Below, piece after piece: positions 1 through 5,166 of a stretch of DNA of 20,179 bases. This stretch comes from a virus, in the IMG/VR virus record IMGVR_UViG_3300005748_000132, positions 1 through 20,179 of that record, one strand, 5' to 3'. Each line of letters begins with the position of its first letter. The first letter of the stretch is position 1. The notes beneath the pieces were generated by a model that was not told where the DNA came from, did no database searches, and saw only the letters and a list, made by a program, of their open reading frames with translations. A program made the translations under genes and the position numbers.

Positions 1-90
1 ATTACCAGACACCCAAGCATTACCAGACACCCAAGCATTACCAGACACCCTAGCATTACCAGACACCCAAGCATTACCAGACACCCAAGC
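1..90. repeat. 18-bp tandem repeat, five copies
   Basis: Five adjoining 18-bp units (ATTACCAGACACCCAAGC on the plus strand) cover 1-18, 19-36, 37-54, 55-72 and 73-90. Four are identical. The third differs by one base at position 51, changing Trp to Arg in the encoded hexapeptide. The array is in frame within the minus-strand hexapeptide protein and probably continues beyond the window. Confidence 0.97.
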
Positions 91-228
91 ATCATTATAT
101 TGACTTAAGTTTTTTTCAGATTCTACCCAACCACCTTTTTCTTTTGTAGATAACCGTCTAATTCTAAATAAAGTTACTCCCATGAAGTTTACTTTAGTCT
201 CTGTTTTAATTAGCTCATATTTTTTCAT
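1..228 (-). CDS. Hexapeptide-repeat (beta-helix type) protein, N-terminal part
   Basis: This minus-strand gene starts at 228 and runs off the left edge of the window, so only 76 codons are visible. The start ATG follows GGAG with short spacing and lies one base from the stop of the upstream gene. The N-terminus (MKKYELIKTETKVNF...) reads into GGWVESEKNLSQYND and then repeats of AWVSGN. The third copy reads ARVSGN. Phage proteins with a short N-terminal domain, a GG(Y/W)(I/V)ESE.NLS motif and then A.V.GN/D hexapeptides are a familiar family predicted to form left-handed beta-helices. Their function is unknown and I assign none. The repeats are nearly identical at DNA level, which suggests recent copy-number change. 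The family call is fairly confident, the role is not. Confidence 0.85.
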   Translation of the reverse strand, partial: MKKYELIKTETKVNFMGVTLFRIRRLSTKEKGGWVESEKNLSQYNDAWVSGNAWVSGNARVSGNAWVSGNAWVSGN

Positions 229-229
229 A

Positions 230-418
230 TTACTCCTTTACCATTTCGTCAAGATATTGCATGTTAAGTTCATGAAGCTCCTTTTCAAGCTCCTTAGTTC
301 TGACACTATCCCTATCCGAGTAGACAAAGATTTTAGTTTCTAGTTCGTTGATTTTTTCTAGTAAGTAATGTTTTTCCCATGCTTTTTCTTGCTGGGTTAA
401 AATAGTTGTTAAGTTCAT
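230..418 (-). CDS. Small hypothetical protein, helical, early region
   Basis: Unrecognised protein of 62 residues starting MNLTTILTQQEKAW. I chose the ATG at 418 rather than the upstream in-frame ATG at 469, because AAAAGGGGAAAC immediately precedes it and because the longer version would begin upstream of the promoter -10 at 445-440. The sequence is charged and probably helical: ELETKIFVYSDRDSVRTKELEKELHEL looks like a coiled coil. It ends one base before the start of the hexapeptide-repeat gene, so the two are probably cotranscribed. No function can be inferred. Confidence 0.75.
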   Translation of the reverse strand: MNLTTILTQQEKAWEKHYLLEKINELETKIFVYSDRDSVRTKELEKELHELNMQYLDEMVKE

Positions 419-439
419 GTTTCCCCTTTTGTTACTTAT

Positions 440-469
440 ATTATAGCACATAGTGTCAAAGTTAGTCAA
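440..469 (-). promoter_or_regulatory. sigma70-type leftward promoter
   Basis: On the minus strand, TTGACT (469-464), an 18-bp spacer and TATAAT (445-440) preceded by TGC form an extended -10 promoter. The spacer contains GACACTATGTG, similar to the spacer of the promoter at 2778-2807. The stop codon of the upstream gene (468-466) lies inside the -35 hexamer. Confidence 0.7.
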
Positions 470-699
470 GTAGTTTTTGAGTAATTTCTATAATAAGTAG
501 ATTCTAAAAATTCCTTTATATGACTTGGTTTATACTTATCATAATTCATTTGACGGGTTCCATACAGCTTAAATTCCTCACTATTTTCCCACCCGTGATC
601 TTTTTCATTGTATTCTTCAAACCCTTTGGGGAGCTTCATTTCATTAGGTGCTAAACAGTAATTTCCCCAATACCATGTTTCAAAACGTACCTTTTTCAT
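466..699 (-). CDS. Small hypothetical protein, early region
   Basis: 77-residue protein (MKKVRFETWYWGNYCLAP...) with no family I recognise. It is rich in aromatic residues (Trp, Tyr) and has one Cys at residue 15. A GGAG Shine-Dalgarno sequence lies 6 bases before the ATG and overlaps the 3' end of the upstream gene, whose stop is only three bases away. The two genes are almost certainly cotranscribed from the promoter near 1015-1043. Its TGA stop sits inside the -35 box of the next promoter, an unusually compact arrangement. Confidence 0.8.
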   Translation of the reverse strand: MKKVRFETWYWGNYCLAPNEMKLPKGFEEYNEKDHGWENSEEFKLYGTRQMNYDKYKPSHIKEFLESTYYRNYSKTT

Positions 700-702
700 A
701 AT

Positions 703-987
703 TCACTCCTCTATGTTAAAAAGTTCTATAGTATGTTCATCTCCGTAACTATCTACAAGGTAAGTTAGACACCCTTGTTCTGTATACAACATGATATCTC
801 TATTCGCAACGCTACAATCATACACTATATATTCCTTATCGTCAACAAATACTGAAAAGTCTACTTCCACGCTTAAGCTTTCATCTGCGGTTAAACTTAG
901 CTCAATAAGGTCGTTTATATCAGTTATAGGAAGCTTGTAAACTCGACCAGTTTCTGAATCTCTCATTAATTTGATTTTGTTGCTCAT
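703..987 (-). CDS. Small acidic hypothetical protein, early region
   Basis: 94-residue acidic protein (MSNKIKLMRDSETGRVYKLP...). The pattern of alternating hydrophobic and polar residues (SLSVEVDFSVFVDDKEYIVYDCSV) suggests a small beta-sheet fold. Two cysteines, near residues 58 and 73, do not form an obvious metal site. AAGGGG precedes the ATG by a normal distance, and a sigma70-type promoter with an extended -10 lies directly upstream. It is first in a leftward unit of about four genes (703-987, 466-699, 230-418, 1-228). Function unknown. Confidence 0.82.
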   Translation of the reverse strand: MSNKIKLMRDSETGRVYKLPITDINDLIELSLTADESLSVEVDFSVFVDDKEYIVYDCSVANRDIMLYTEQGCLTYLVDSYGDEHTIELFNIEE

Positions 988-1014
988 ATTTTCCCCTTGT
1001 CAGTTCCTATAATA

Positions 1015-1043
1015 AGTATAACACACTGCGTTAAATATTGCAA
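1015..1043 (-). promoter_or_regulatory. sigma70-type leftward promoter
   Basis: On the minus strand, TTGCAA (1043-1038), 17 bp and TATACT (1020-1015) with TGT before the -10. The spacer includes TTAACGCAGTGTG, resembling the promoter at 2778-2807. It drives the four leftward genes at 987-1. Confidence 0.6.
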
Positions 1044-1102
1044 CAACTTTTTTACTTATTTTGTAAATATTTACTACGGAAAAGCTACGGATATAGTAAA
1101 CC

Positions 1103-1131
1103 TTGACAATAAACTAGGTTTATGCTATAAT
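1103..1131 (+). promoter_or_regulatory. Consensus sigma70 promoter, rightward
   Basis: TTGACA (1103-1108), exactly 17 bp, and TATAAT (1126-1131) with TGC immediately before the -10. This is the best match to the E. coli-type consensus in the window. It points rightward toward the small gene at 1241, back to back with the leftward promoter at 1015-1043. Confidence 0.8.
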
Positions 1132-1211
1132 TCACTAAATGCTTGAAAATAGAGCTATATTGAAATTAGATAGTTATTATCTAAAAATTGTATAGGTATA
1201 AATAACTTAAT

Positions 1212-1226
1212 ATTGACAACTATATA
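1212..1226 (+). promoter_or_regulatory. Phage late-type promoter motif, copy 1
   Basis: ATTGACAACTATATA ends 14 bases before the ATG at 1241. The same motif recurs at 8607, 12145, 15844 and 17711, always upstream of a rightward gene. It is the only copy found in the leftward left arm. Confidence 0.65.
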
Positions 1227-1240
1227 AGGAAAGGAAACTT

Positions 1241-1441
1241 ATGTCAAAGCTTGATCACGGTAAAAGAAACAAACTAGAAAAGTTAAGACGACAAAGTGGT
1301 GAGAGAGTTTACAAGCCTAAAAAAGCTACAAGTAAACAAAAAGAGTTGATGAAAAAACTAGGCATTAAATTTGAACCAAACATAAATAGAAAAACCGCTT
1401 CATTAAAAATTAGTGAGGTTTTAAATAAAAAGAACGTATAA
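1241..1441 (+). CDS. Small basic protein, rightward gene inside the leftward block
   Basis: 66-residue, Lys/Arg-rich protein (MSKLDHGKRNKLEKLRRQ...). Residues about 28-60 read ATSKQKELMKKLGIKFEP then NINRKTASLKISEVL. This resembles the short module (T.KQ...L..LGI....NITK.EAS..I) found in various phage and helicase-associated proteins, but that match is from memory and weak. The charge suggests nucleic-acid binding. GGAAAGGAAAC precedes the ATG. A consensus sigma70 promoter and a phage late-type motif both lie upstream, so it may be expressed both early and late. It is the only rightward gene supported in the left arm, and a hairpin-rich stretch without a convincing rightward gene follows it. 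Confidence 0.8.
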   Translation: MSKLDHGKRNKLEKLRRQSGERVYKPKKATSKQKELMKKLGIKFEPNINRKTASLKISEVLNKKNV

Positions 1442-1680
1442 GACCGACGACCGTTAAAAATGACCGAAAGGAAGGAAACGACCGAAAGGCTAAGAGGATT
1501 CAGGGCGATACTAAACAAAAGAAGTTTAGGGTAGAATTAAAGCTGAAATACTTTAATACTGAATACTAGATTAGGAAAGCCAGAACTAACTAGCGGAAAG
1601 CGTTGCTCTAAGTACTTGAAATTCACAAGCATTTTACTACGGGAATTAAAGATAAGTAGTAACATGAAAACAACCACTTA
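1442..1680 (+). ncRNA. Possible structured 3' RNA downstream of the small basic gene
   Basis: No convincing gene lies here on either strand. Read rightward it holds several good hairpins: CTAAAC/GTTTAG with a 7-base loop, ATTAAAG/CTTTAAT with an 8-base loop, CTAG-A-TTAG paired with CTAACTAG, and TTACTAC/GTAGTAA. There are also two copies of GACCGAAAGG that could present GAAA loops. AT-rich DNA makes weak hairpins easily, so this is suggestive only. Confidence 0.3.
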
Positions 1681-1691
1681 GCATATTCGCC

Positions 1692-1906
1692 ACACTAAGA
1701 GGTAAAGTTTTCTATACCCAAAATTCAACACTAATTACTTTACCGAATCACCACACTAACCTAGTAACAACCTCAACACTATAACAAACAACCCAGCAAA
1801 ACAACATTGCATAACCAAGTGAATAAGTTTATAATCTGACACTAAATACTCCTTTTGTGAACACTACTATAAGCAAGTAGTAATAGTTTATAAAAATGCA
1901 ACACTA
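1692..1906. repeat. Cluster of seven ACACTA repeats
   Basis: ACACTA occurs on the plus strand at 1692, 1728, 1753, 1776, 1839, 1861 and 1901, mostly as CACACTA or AACACTA. Spacings are irregular (20-63 bp). The cluster overlaps the 28-codon ORF at 1756-1842. It belongs to a wider enrichment of this motif and could be a protein-binding array. Confidence 0.6.
1756..1842 (-). CDS. Possible 28-residue single-pass membrane peptide
   Basis: A short minus-strand ORF begins with GTG at 1842, preceded by AAGGAG at 6-base spacing, one of the better Shine-Dalgarno sites in the region. The peptide starts MSDYKLIHLVMQCC and continues through a hydrophobic run (LVMQCCFAGLFVIVLRLLLG) long enough to cross a membrane once. 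It lies about 125 bases downstream of the leftward gene 1968-2174 and could be cotranscribed with it. Very short length and the GTG start make this uncertain. If it is not translated, this stretch is otherwise noncoding. Confidence 0.4.
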   Translation of the reverse strand: MSDYKLIHLVMQCCFAGLFVIVLRLLLG

Positions 1907-1939
1907 CAAATTCCATTTCGTAGCATTGCGATATAGTAA

Positions 1940-1967
1940 CCTGTTATGAGAGAGAGTGTATAACAGG
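1940..1967. terminator. Hairpin directly after a stop codon
   Basis: Perfect 8-bp inverted repeat CCTGTTAT/ATAACAGG with a 12-base loop, starting at the base after the stop of the 1968-2174 gene. Neither strand has a U-run after the stem, so it may be a 3' stabiliser or processing site rather than a classical terminator. Confidence 0.45.
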
Positions 1968-2174
1968 CTAAAAATTAGTTAAGATTTTAGTACGTAAATG
2001 AATGTTAATGTTTATAGTACTTTCAACGTTTTCTAGACCCCTGAGCACCCTACCATATTCTTCACCACCATCCCACTTAGTAACCGAGACTGGTATCCTA
2101 TCAATACTATTTATTAACCTAGTCCTTTCAGCTCGTAACTCGTTTAACCTCTTATCAATTTCCTGTATTGTCAC
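1968..2174 (-). CDS. Small charged helical protein, early region
   Basis: 68-residue protein (MTIQEIDKRLNELRAERTRL...) with an N-terminal amphipathic, coiled-coil-like helix and a shorter polar C-terminal part. The start is GTG at 2174, supported by a full AGGAGGT Shine-Dalgarno sequence 5 bases upstream, the strongest in the window. The overlapping plus-strand reading at 2002-2238 lacks such support. A 20-codon reading (2233-2171) ends across this start and could couple translation, but it has no good ribosome site. A perfect hairpin follows the stop. No family recognised. Confidence 0.75.
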   Translation of the reverse strand: MTIQEIDKRLNELRAERTRLINSIDRIPVSVTKWDGGEEYGRVLRGLENVESTININIHLRTKILTNF

Positions 2175-2369
2175 AATTTACCTCCTAAATAAATATTATT
2201 TACTACAAAGCTCTCACAAGTCTTATACGCCATTTTAGTTCCAACCCTACCTTAGGTATAGACCTAGGTACTAGAAGCTCACCTCAGCTAAATTAGCTAC
2301 CAATTAGAGCCTGATATAACTTAGTTCTAGTAGTGTCGTAGTTTACTCCTATTAGTTATTTCTTAATAT
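2175..2369 (-). other. Leftward spacer with short palindromes
   Basis: Untranslated stretch between genes 2370-2753 and 1968-2174. It holds TACCTTAGGTA (2248-2258) and ACCTAGGT (2262-2269), two adjoining palindromes, and a TAGTGTC copy at 2331-2337. AGGAG at about 2346 is not followed by a start codon. I see no gene. Confidence 0.4.
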
Positions 2370-2753
2370 TTATATGGTCCAGTATTCACCATTGACAACA
2401 CTATAAGCATATAAGTTACTTACATCATTAACCTGCTTGAACTTACCTAGTACTTCAGTCTTACCATTTTGGTATAATAAAGAAGCTTCTCCTTTATAGT
2501 CTCTGACAAGTATACTCTCTTGATCAAAGCTCTTGAAAGCAAAGTCCTTAATAGCTTCAAATTCTTCCTCGTTCTTAAATATCACCATAAAGCTTTCTTC
2601 CGTACTCCCCTTGTAGCAGCCCTGTATTTGCTTATAAGGTAGTTCTAGCTCTTGTAACATGGAATCTAGTAGCTCTGTACGTTGGTGGTTATTTCTAGCT
2701 GATAAAGTGCTTAATTCTGCTGATAAGATGATAAATTCTTTTAGTTGTTTCAT
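2370..2753 (-). CDS. Hypothetical protein, 127 residues, early region
   Basis: One of the largest early proteins here (MKQLKEFIILSAELSTLSAR...). The N-terminal half is helical. The middle contains GCYKGSTEESFMVIFKNEEEFEAIKDFAFK, which looks like a small alpha/beta fold. The C-terminus (YAYSVVNGEYWTI) is beta-like. I do not recognise a family. AAAGGG lies 5 bases before the ATG, and a sigma70-type promoter with an extended -10 sits 25-55 bases upstream, so it probably forms its own unit. The promoter carries an ACGCAA-containing sequence also found in the next promoter to the right. Confidence 0.82.
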   Translation of the reverse strand: MKQLKEFIILSAELSTLSARNNHQRTELLDSMLQELELPYKQIQGCYKGSTEESFMVIFKNEEEFEAIKDFAFKSFDQESILVRDYKGEASLLYQNGKTEVLGKFKQVNDVSNLYAYSVVNGEYWTI

Positions 2754-2777
2754 ATATACCCTTTTGTTTGTTTATTC

Positions 2778-2807
2778 ATCATAACACATTGCGTCATAAC
2801 CTGTCAA
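2778..2807 (-). promoter_or_regulatory. sigma70-type leftward promoter with operator-like spacer
   Basis: On the minus strand, consensus TTGACA (2807-2802), 18 bp and TATGAT (2783-2778) preceded by TGT. The spacer contains TTATGACGCAATGTG. On the plus strand CATAAC is directly repeated on either side of ACATTGCGT. The TGA stop of the upstream 32-residue gene lies inside TTGACA. Confidence 0.75.
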
Positions 2808-2902
2808 GCTTTATTAAACAACTTATTTAACTCATATACATAACTCTCATAAGTTATAACATTGTTTTCATAGTAGTATAATAGTTCTTGCATTGTAAAC
2901 AT
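2804..2902 (-). CDS. 32-residue microprotein, early region
   Basis: Short minus-strand gene starting at ATG 2902 with AAGGAG five bases upstream and a sigma70 promoter 30-57 bases upstream. The peptide begins MFTMQELLYYYENNV and is rich in Tyr (6 of 32), Asn and Glu, with no membrane segment. A second in-frame ATG lies at 2893, but the Shine-Dalgarno spacing favours the first. Its TGA stop is built into the -35 box of the promoter for the next gene. A dedicated promoter plus a good ribosome site make this a likely real gene despite its size. Function unknown. Confidence 0.65.
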   Translation of the reverse strand: MFTMQELLYYYENNVITYESYVYELNKLFNKA

Positions 2903-2915
2903 ATAAGCTCCTTAT

Positions 2916-2959
2916 GCGTTGCGTCATAATCAGTATACCACAACTAAAATCAGAGTCAA
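2916..2959 (-). promoter_or_regulatory. sigma70-type leftward promoter with downstream operator candidate
   Basis: On the minus strand, TTGACT (2959-2954), 16 bp and TATACT (2937-2932) preceded by TGG. Just after the -10, TTATGACGCAACGCATAA has TTATG/CATAA ends and shares TTATGACGCAA with the promoter at 2778-2807. It probably binds a regulator near the start of transcription. Confidence 0.65.
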
Positions 2960-3312
2960 CACTTTTTTAAACTTTATTCACTATTCTAATGATATCAAGT
3001 AGTTACTAAAATACCTTGTTATTAGTCCTTAATAAGCTCTATATAGTGTCGTGATTTATACCTATATGATAAGTAGCGTTTGGTATCTGGTGAGCATATG
3101 GAGGATGTGAGGTGGTAAATAGAATATGTTTAGGTAGTGGGAGCCAAGGAGTATTTTGTAAACAGGATTTGTTTAGTGGTATAGGATTTGCAGGGGGTAA
3201 ATAAGATTTGTTTATAAATAGTTTTTGTTTAGGGGAGGGTAGGGGGTAAGGGGATTATGGTTGGGTTATAAAGTAGTGGTATACTGAGAGAACCATTTTC
3301 ATAACTTTACTT
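2960..3312. other. Gene-free interval with strong G/C strand skew
   Basis: No plausible gene on either strand. Bases 3101-3290 of the plus strand contain 68 G but only 5 C by my count. They include a G-quadruplex motif at 3232-3253 and imperfect repeats of GATTTGTTTA (around 3166, 3205 and 3224). A TAGTGTC copy lies at 3044-3050. Read leftward the transcript would be C-rich and nearly free of G, as Rho loading sites are. Candidate roles are Rho-dependent termination of the upstream leftward genes or a replication origin. Confidence 0.7.
3232..3253 (+). other. G-quadruplex motif
   Basis: Four G-runs (GGGG, GGG, GGGGG, GGGG) separated by loops of 1, 2 and 3 bases, with a further GGG at 3263-3265. 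This satisfies the usual G3+N1-7 rule with very short loops, which favour stability. It lies in a gene-free interval. Confidence 0.75.
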
Positions 3313-3531
3313 TTAATACACTATTTTCCTAATATAGTCATTCACTAACTTCTTAGTTGCTTTAACAAAACTATCAGTATTCTCAGAACTTCTAGGAACA
3401 AGCAACCTTTCTTCTCCGCAAATATTACAAGTACTTACTACTGTATGAGACTGTGCTAATAACCCATGTCTCCAGTGTGACCAATTATGATCCTCATTTT
3501 TACACTCTAATGGTAATTCAAGTTGTTTCAT
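3313..3531 (-). CDS. Small Cys/His-containing protein, early region
   Basis: 72-residue protein (MKQLELPLECKNEDHNWSHW...). A CNICGEE motif near residues 35-41, together with Cys10 and several His residues (15, 19, 22, 29), suggests a small zinc-binding fold, though the ligand spacing is not that of a family I can name. The ATG follows AGAAGGG. It is last in a leftward series of closely spaced genes, and the G/C-skewed gene-free interval follows. The stop region contains ATAGTGTATTAA, also found at or near the ends of the next gene and of 4409-4660. Confidence 0.8.
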   Translation of the reverse strand: MKQLELPLECKNEDHNWSHWRHGLLAQSHTVVSTCNICGEERLLVPRSSENTDSFVKATKKLVNDYIRKIVY

Positions 3532-3535
3532 ATTT

Positions 3536-3736
3536 TTACAACCCTTCTATTCTTAATACACTATTTACCAACTCTACATACTTCTCAGGTAACTTAATCA
3601 TATCACCCTCTTTTTCACTCAAAGAAGCTGCTATACCCAATTCGATGCCAATATTACCCGTTTTACCAACTTTTCTAGAATAGTACACAATAGCTTTCTT
3701 TACGTCTTCTACTGGTATTTTAGTGTCAGATTTCAT
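3536..3736 (-). CDS. Small hypothetical protein, early region
   Basis: 66-residue protein (MKSDTKIPVEDVKKAIVYYS...). The ATG overlaps the TGA stop of the upstream gene (ATGA), with AAGGAG eight bases upstream inside that gene, so the two are translationally coupled. The first residues (MKSDTKI) nearly repeat those of the upstream gene (MKKSDTKI), because both open with a GACACTAAAATA sequence. The C-terminal VNSV repeats a peptide in two other early proteins. No recognised family. Confidence 0.82.
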   Translation of the reverse strand: MKSDTKIPVEDVKKAIVYYSRKVGKTGNIGIELGIAASLSEKEGDMIKLPEKYVELVNSVLRIEGL

Positions 3737-4071
3737 TTCAAATACTCCTTATCAATACTGATAACCTCAGCTTGCATGGGAGCTATTACACTATGAAGAA
3801 TCTCATCACTTACGCAATTGTTAAATATCTCTACCACATCTGCTCTAAACCCTTGTATTTTATGAGGATACTCTTCTATGTTATCTCTGTAATATATCCT
3901 ATAGTTACCAAATTGTAAATACATATCAGACTTATTCGCGTATAATTCGTTACTCAACCTCTTGAAATAACTACAATCTTGTTCAAATGCTTCTTTTGAA
4001 CCTATCGATTCAGAAGTTCTCTTTCTTGTAGGATATAACTTTAGTATTATTTTAGTGTCAGATTTTTTCAT
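3733..4071 (-). CDS. Hypothetical protein, 112 residues, early region
   Basis: Unrecognised protein (MKKSDTKIILKLYPTRKRTS...). It mixes charged helical stretches (residues 28-45) with beta-like sequence (MYLQFGNYRIYYRD, residues 51-64). Two Cys residues (33 and 87) are far apart. TTGGAG lies about 9 bases before the ATG, at the end of the gene upstream, seven bases away. Its 3' end overlaps the next gene by four bases. Its opening codons carry the GACACTA motif. Confidence 0.82.
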   Translation of the reverse strand: MKKSDTKIILKLYPTRKRTSESIGSKEAFEQDCSYFKRLSNELYANKSDMYLQFGNYRIYYRDNIEEYPHKIQGFRADVVEIFNNCVSDEILHSVIAPMQAEVISIDKEYLK

Positions 4072-4077
4072 ACTCTG

Positions 4078-4368
4078 TTACTCCAACTTCTTTATCAAGT
4101 CCTCTAAAGCCTGCTCCTCCCAATCTTCAGGTGATCCCGGAGGACAATGGTTATCTAATTCTATATTCATCACTTTTAATTTTACTACACTATTTACAAA
4201 TAGTTGAAAAAAATCTTCCATCTCTACTAATTTTAGTAACTTAGGAGGTTTTATATAGTCGCGTTTCCAAAATGGAGTACTGACTATTTTACCCTCTTCA
4301 TATATAGCTATTTTCTTATGTATAGGGAATATATTGATAAAATAGTTCCCAGTATCTAGATTTTCCAT
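4078..4368 (-). CDS. Hypothetical protein, 96 residues, early region
   Basis: Acidic protein beginning MENLDTGNYFINIFPIHKKI, with an N-terminal beta-like half and an acidic helical C-terminus (SPEDWEEQALEDLIKKLE). I recognise no domain. GGAGAGGT immediately precedes the ATG. It contains FVNSV around residues 57-61, encoded over an AATAGTGTA DNA motif that also occurs in neighbouring genes. It is part of the leftward early series. Confidence 0.82.
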   Translation of the reverse strand: MENLDTGNYFINIFPIHKKIAIYEEGKIVSTPFWKRDYIKPPKLLKLVEMEDFFQLFVNSVVKLKVMNIELDNHCPPGSPEDWEEQALEDLIKKLE

Positions 4369-4408
4369 ACCTCTCCATATTTTTTAAAAGCTTTAAATAG
4401 TTAATACA

Positions 4409-4660
4409 CTATATTTCTAGCATTTCTACCAATTTAGTTTCGTTTCCTACATCTATCATAATAAATTTTCTAGCTAGTAGTTTTTCACTTTCTATTATAA
4501 CATATTCTGGTTCATACTCTAATACTTCGTTATTTTCATCTTTAATATATTCCAATAGTGCTTTTATTTCATCTTTGTTTTTTATTTCCTCATTACTGAA
4601 TCTATACACCTTTTCTTTATATTCTACTACAATACTGACATTTCCTACTATTACCTTCAT
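4409..4660 (-). CDS. Hypothetical protein, 83 residues, early region
   Basis: Acidic small protein (MKVIVGNVSIVVEYKEKVYR...). Alternating residues suggest two N-terminal beta strands, followed by a charged helix (NEEIKNKDEIKALLEYIKDE) and more strands. A small alpha/beta fold is likely, but no family is recognised. AAGGAATTAACAG precedes the ATG. The stop codon is part of ATAGTGTATTAA, one of three such sequences near the ends of early genes. About 40 bases separate it from the next gene downstream. Confidence 0.82.
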   Translation of the reverse strand: MKVIVGNVSIVVEYKEKVYRFSNEEIKNKDEIKALLEYIKDENNEVLEYEPEYVIIESEKLLARKFIMIDVGNETKLVEMLEI

Positions 4661-4693
4661 TCTGTTAATTCCTTGAAAAGATCAAACTTGGTT

Positions 4694-4936
4694 TCATTCC
4701 TCTAAATCTCCATTCAAATAACTATCATACTCCTCTCTTGACAACACTACCATTCTATCAGTTATACTAGTCGCATACCCTCTAGCGTTCATGAACCTCT
4801 TAAACACCTCTAGTTCTCCAGAAGCGTTAGTGTCGCCGTCATTATAGATTATTTCTATACCCATCTCAGGTATCAAAGCTTCTATCTCATCGTCATACCA
4901 GCTTTCTGTCGTTGTTTTTAGAATAACTTTACTCAT
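4694..4936 (-). CDS. Acidic hypothetical protein, 80 residues, early region
   Basis: Strongly acidic protein (MSKVILKTTTESWYDDEIEA...). High negative charge and small size are typical of phage inhibitors that mimic DNA, but nothing specific shows that role here. The ATG overlaps the TGA of the upstream 52-residue gene, and AAGGAAG supports the start, so the pair is coupled. A GACACTA copy lies inside the gene (codons for Asp-Thr). The plus-strand reading on the far side of this start (4937-5119) is a shadow. Confidence 0.82.
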   Translation of the reverse strand: MSKVILKTTTESWYDDEIEALIPEMGIEIIYNDGDTNASGELEVFKRFMNARGYATSITDRMVVLSREEYDSYLNGDLEE

Positions 4937-5091
4937 TTGTCTTCCTTTACTGGTTCTCCGACACTATTTACCCTCTCCAAAGCTTCTTTCCACCATTTAT
5001 CATACTTTTTCTTGTATTCAAATAACTCTTCAGCAGATAAGTGTCGTAGTTTTTTATTAAAAAGTTCCTCTAGTTCGTCAATCGTTGCCAT
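4933..5091 (-). CDS. 52-residue helical protein, early region
   Basis: Short minus-strand gene from ATG 5091 with GAAGG five bases upstream. The peptide (MATIDELEELFNKKLRHLSA...) is almost entirely charged helix, with DKWWKEALERVNSV in the middle to C-terminal part. It ends in an ATGA overlap with the next gene. The overlap and ribosome site make this a real gene rather than the opposing plus-strand ORF covering the same bases. VNSV is again encoded over AATAGTGT DNA. No family recognised. Confidence 0.78.
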   Translation of the reverse strand: MATIDELEELFNKKLRHLSAEELFEYKKKYDKWWKEALERVNSVGEPVKEDK

Positions 5092-5166
5092 AAATACCTT
5101 CTCAGAAGCCCATATTTAGCTTATATGAGCTTTTAACCCCTAAACCCAGCTTACCATACCAGTTTA

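Noticed and set aside
1-90. CRISPR array
   Set aside because: The repeats are directly adjacent without unique spacers and are in frame in a hexapeptide protein.
1309-1518. Minus-strand ORF of 69 codons opposite the small basic gene
   Set aside because: No ribosome site, hydrophobic low-complexity translation typical of an antisense reading of a Lys-rich gene, and both promoters point the other way.
2171-2233. 20-codon minus-strand ORF (starts ATG 2233) ending across the GTG of the 1968-2174 gene
   Set aside because: No Shine-Dalgarno site before its ATG. The overlap with the next start could be chance, so it is mentioned only with that gene.
2002-2238. Plus-strand ORF of 78 codons
   Set aside because: It lies opposite the minus-strand gene 1968-2174, which has a full AGGAGGT site. 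The plus reading has no ribosome site and begins next to a hairpin.
3060-3300. Protein gene in the G-rich interval
   Set aside because: All frames are interrupted within a few dozen codons and none has a ribosome site.
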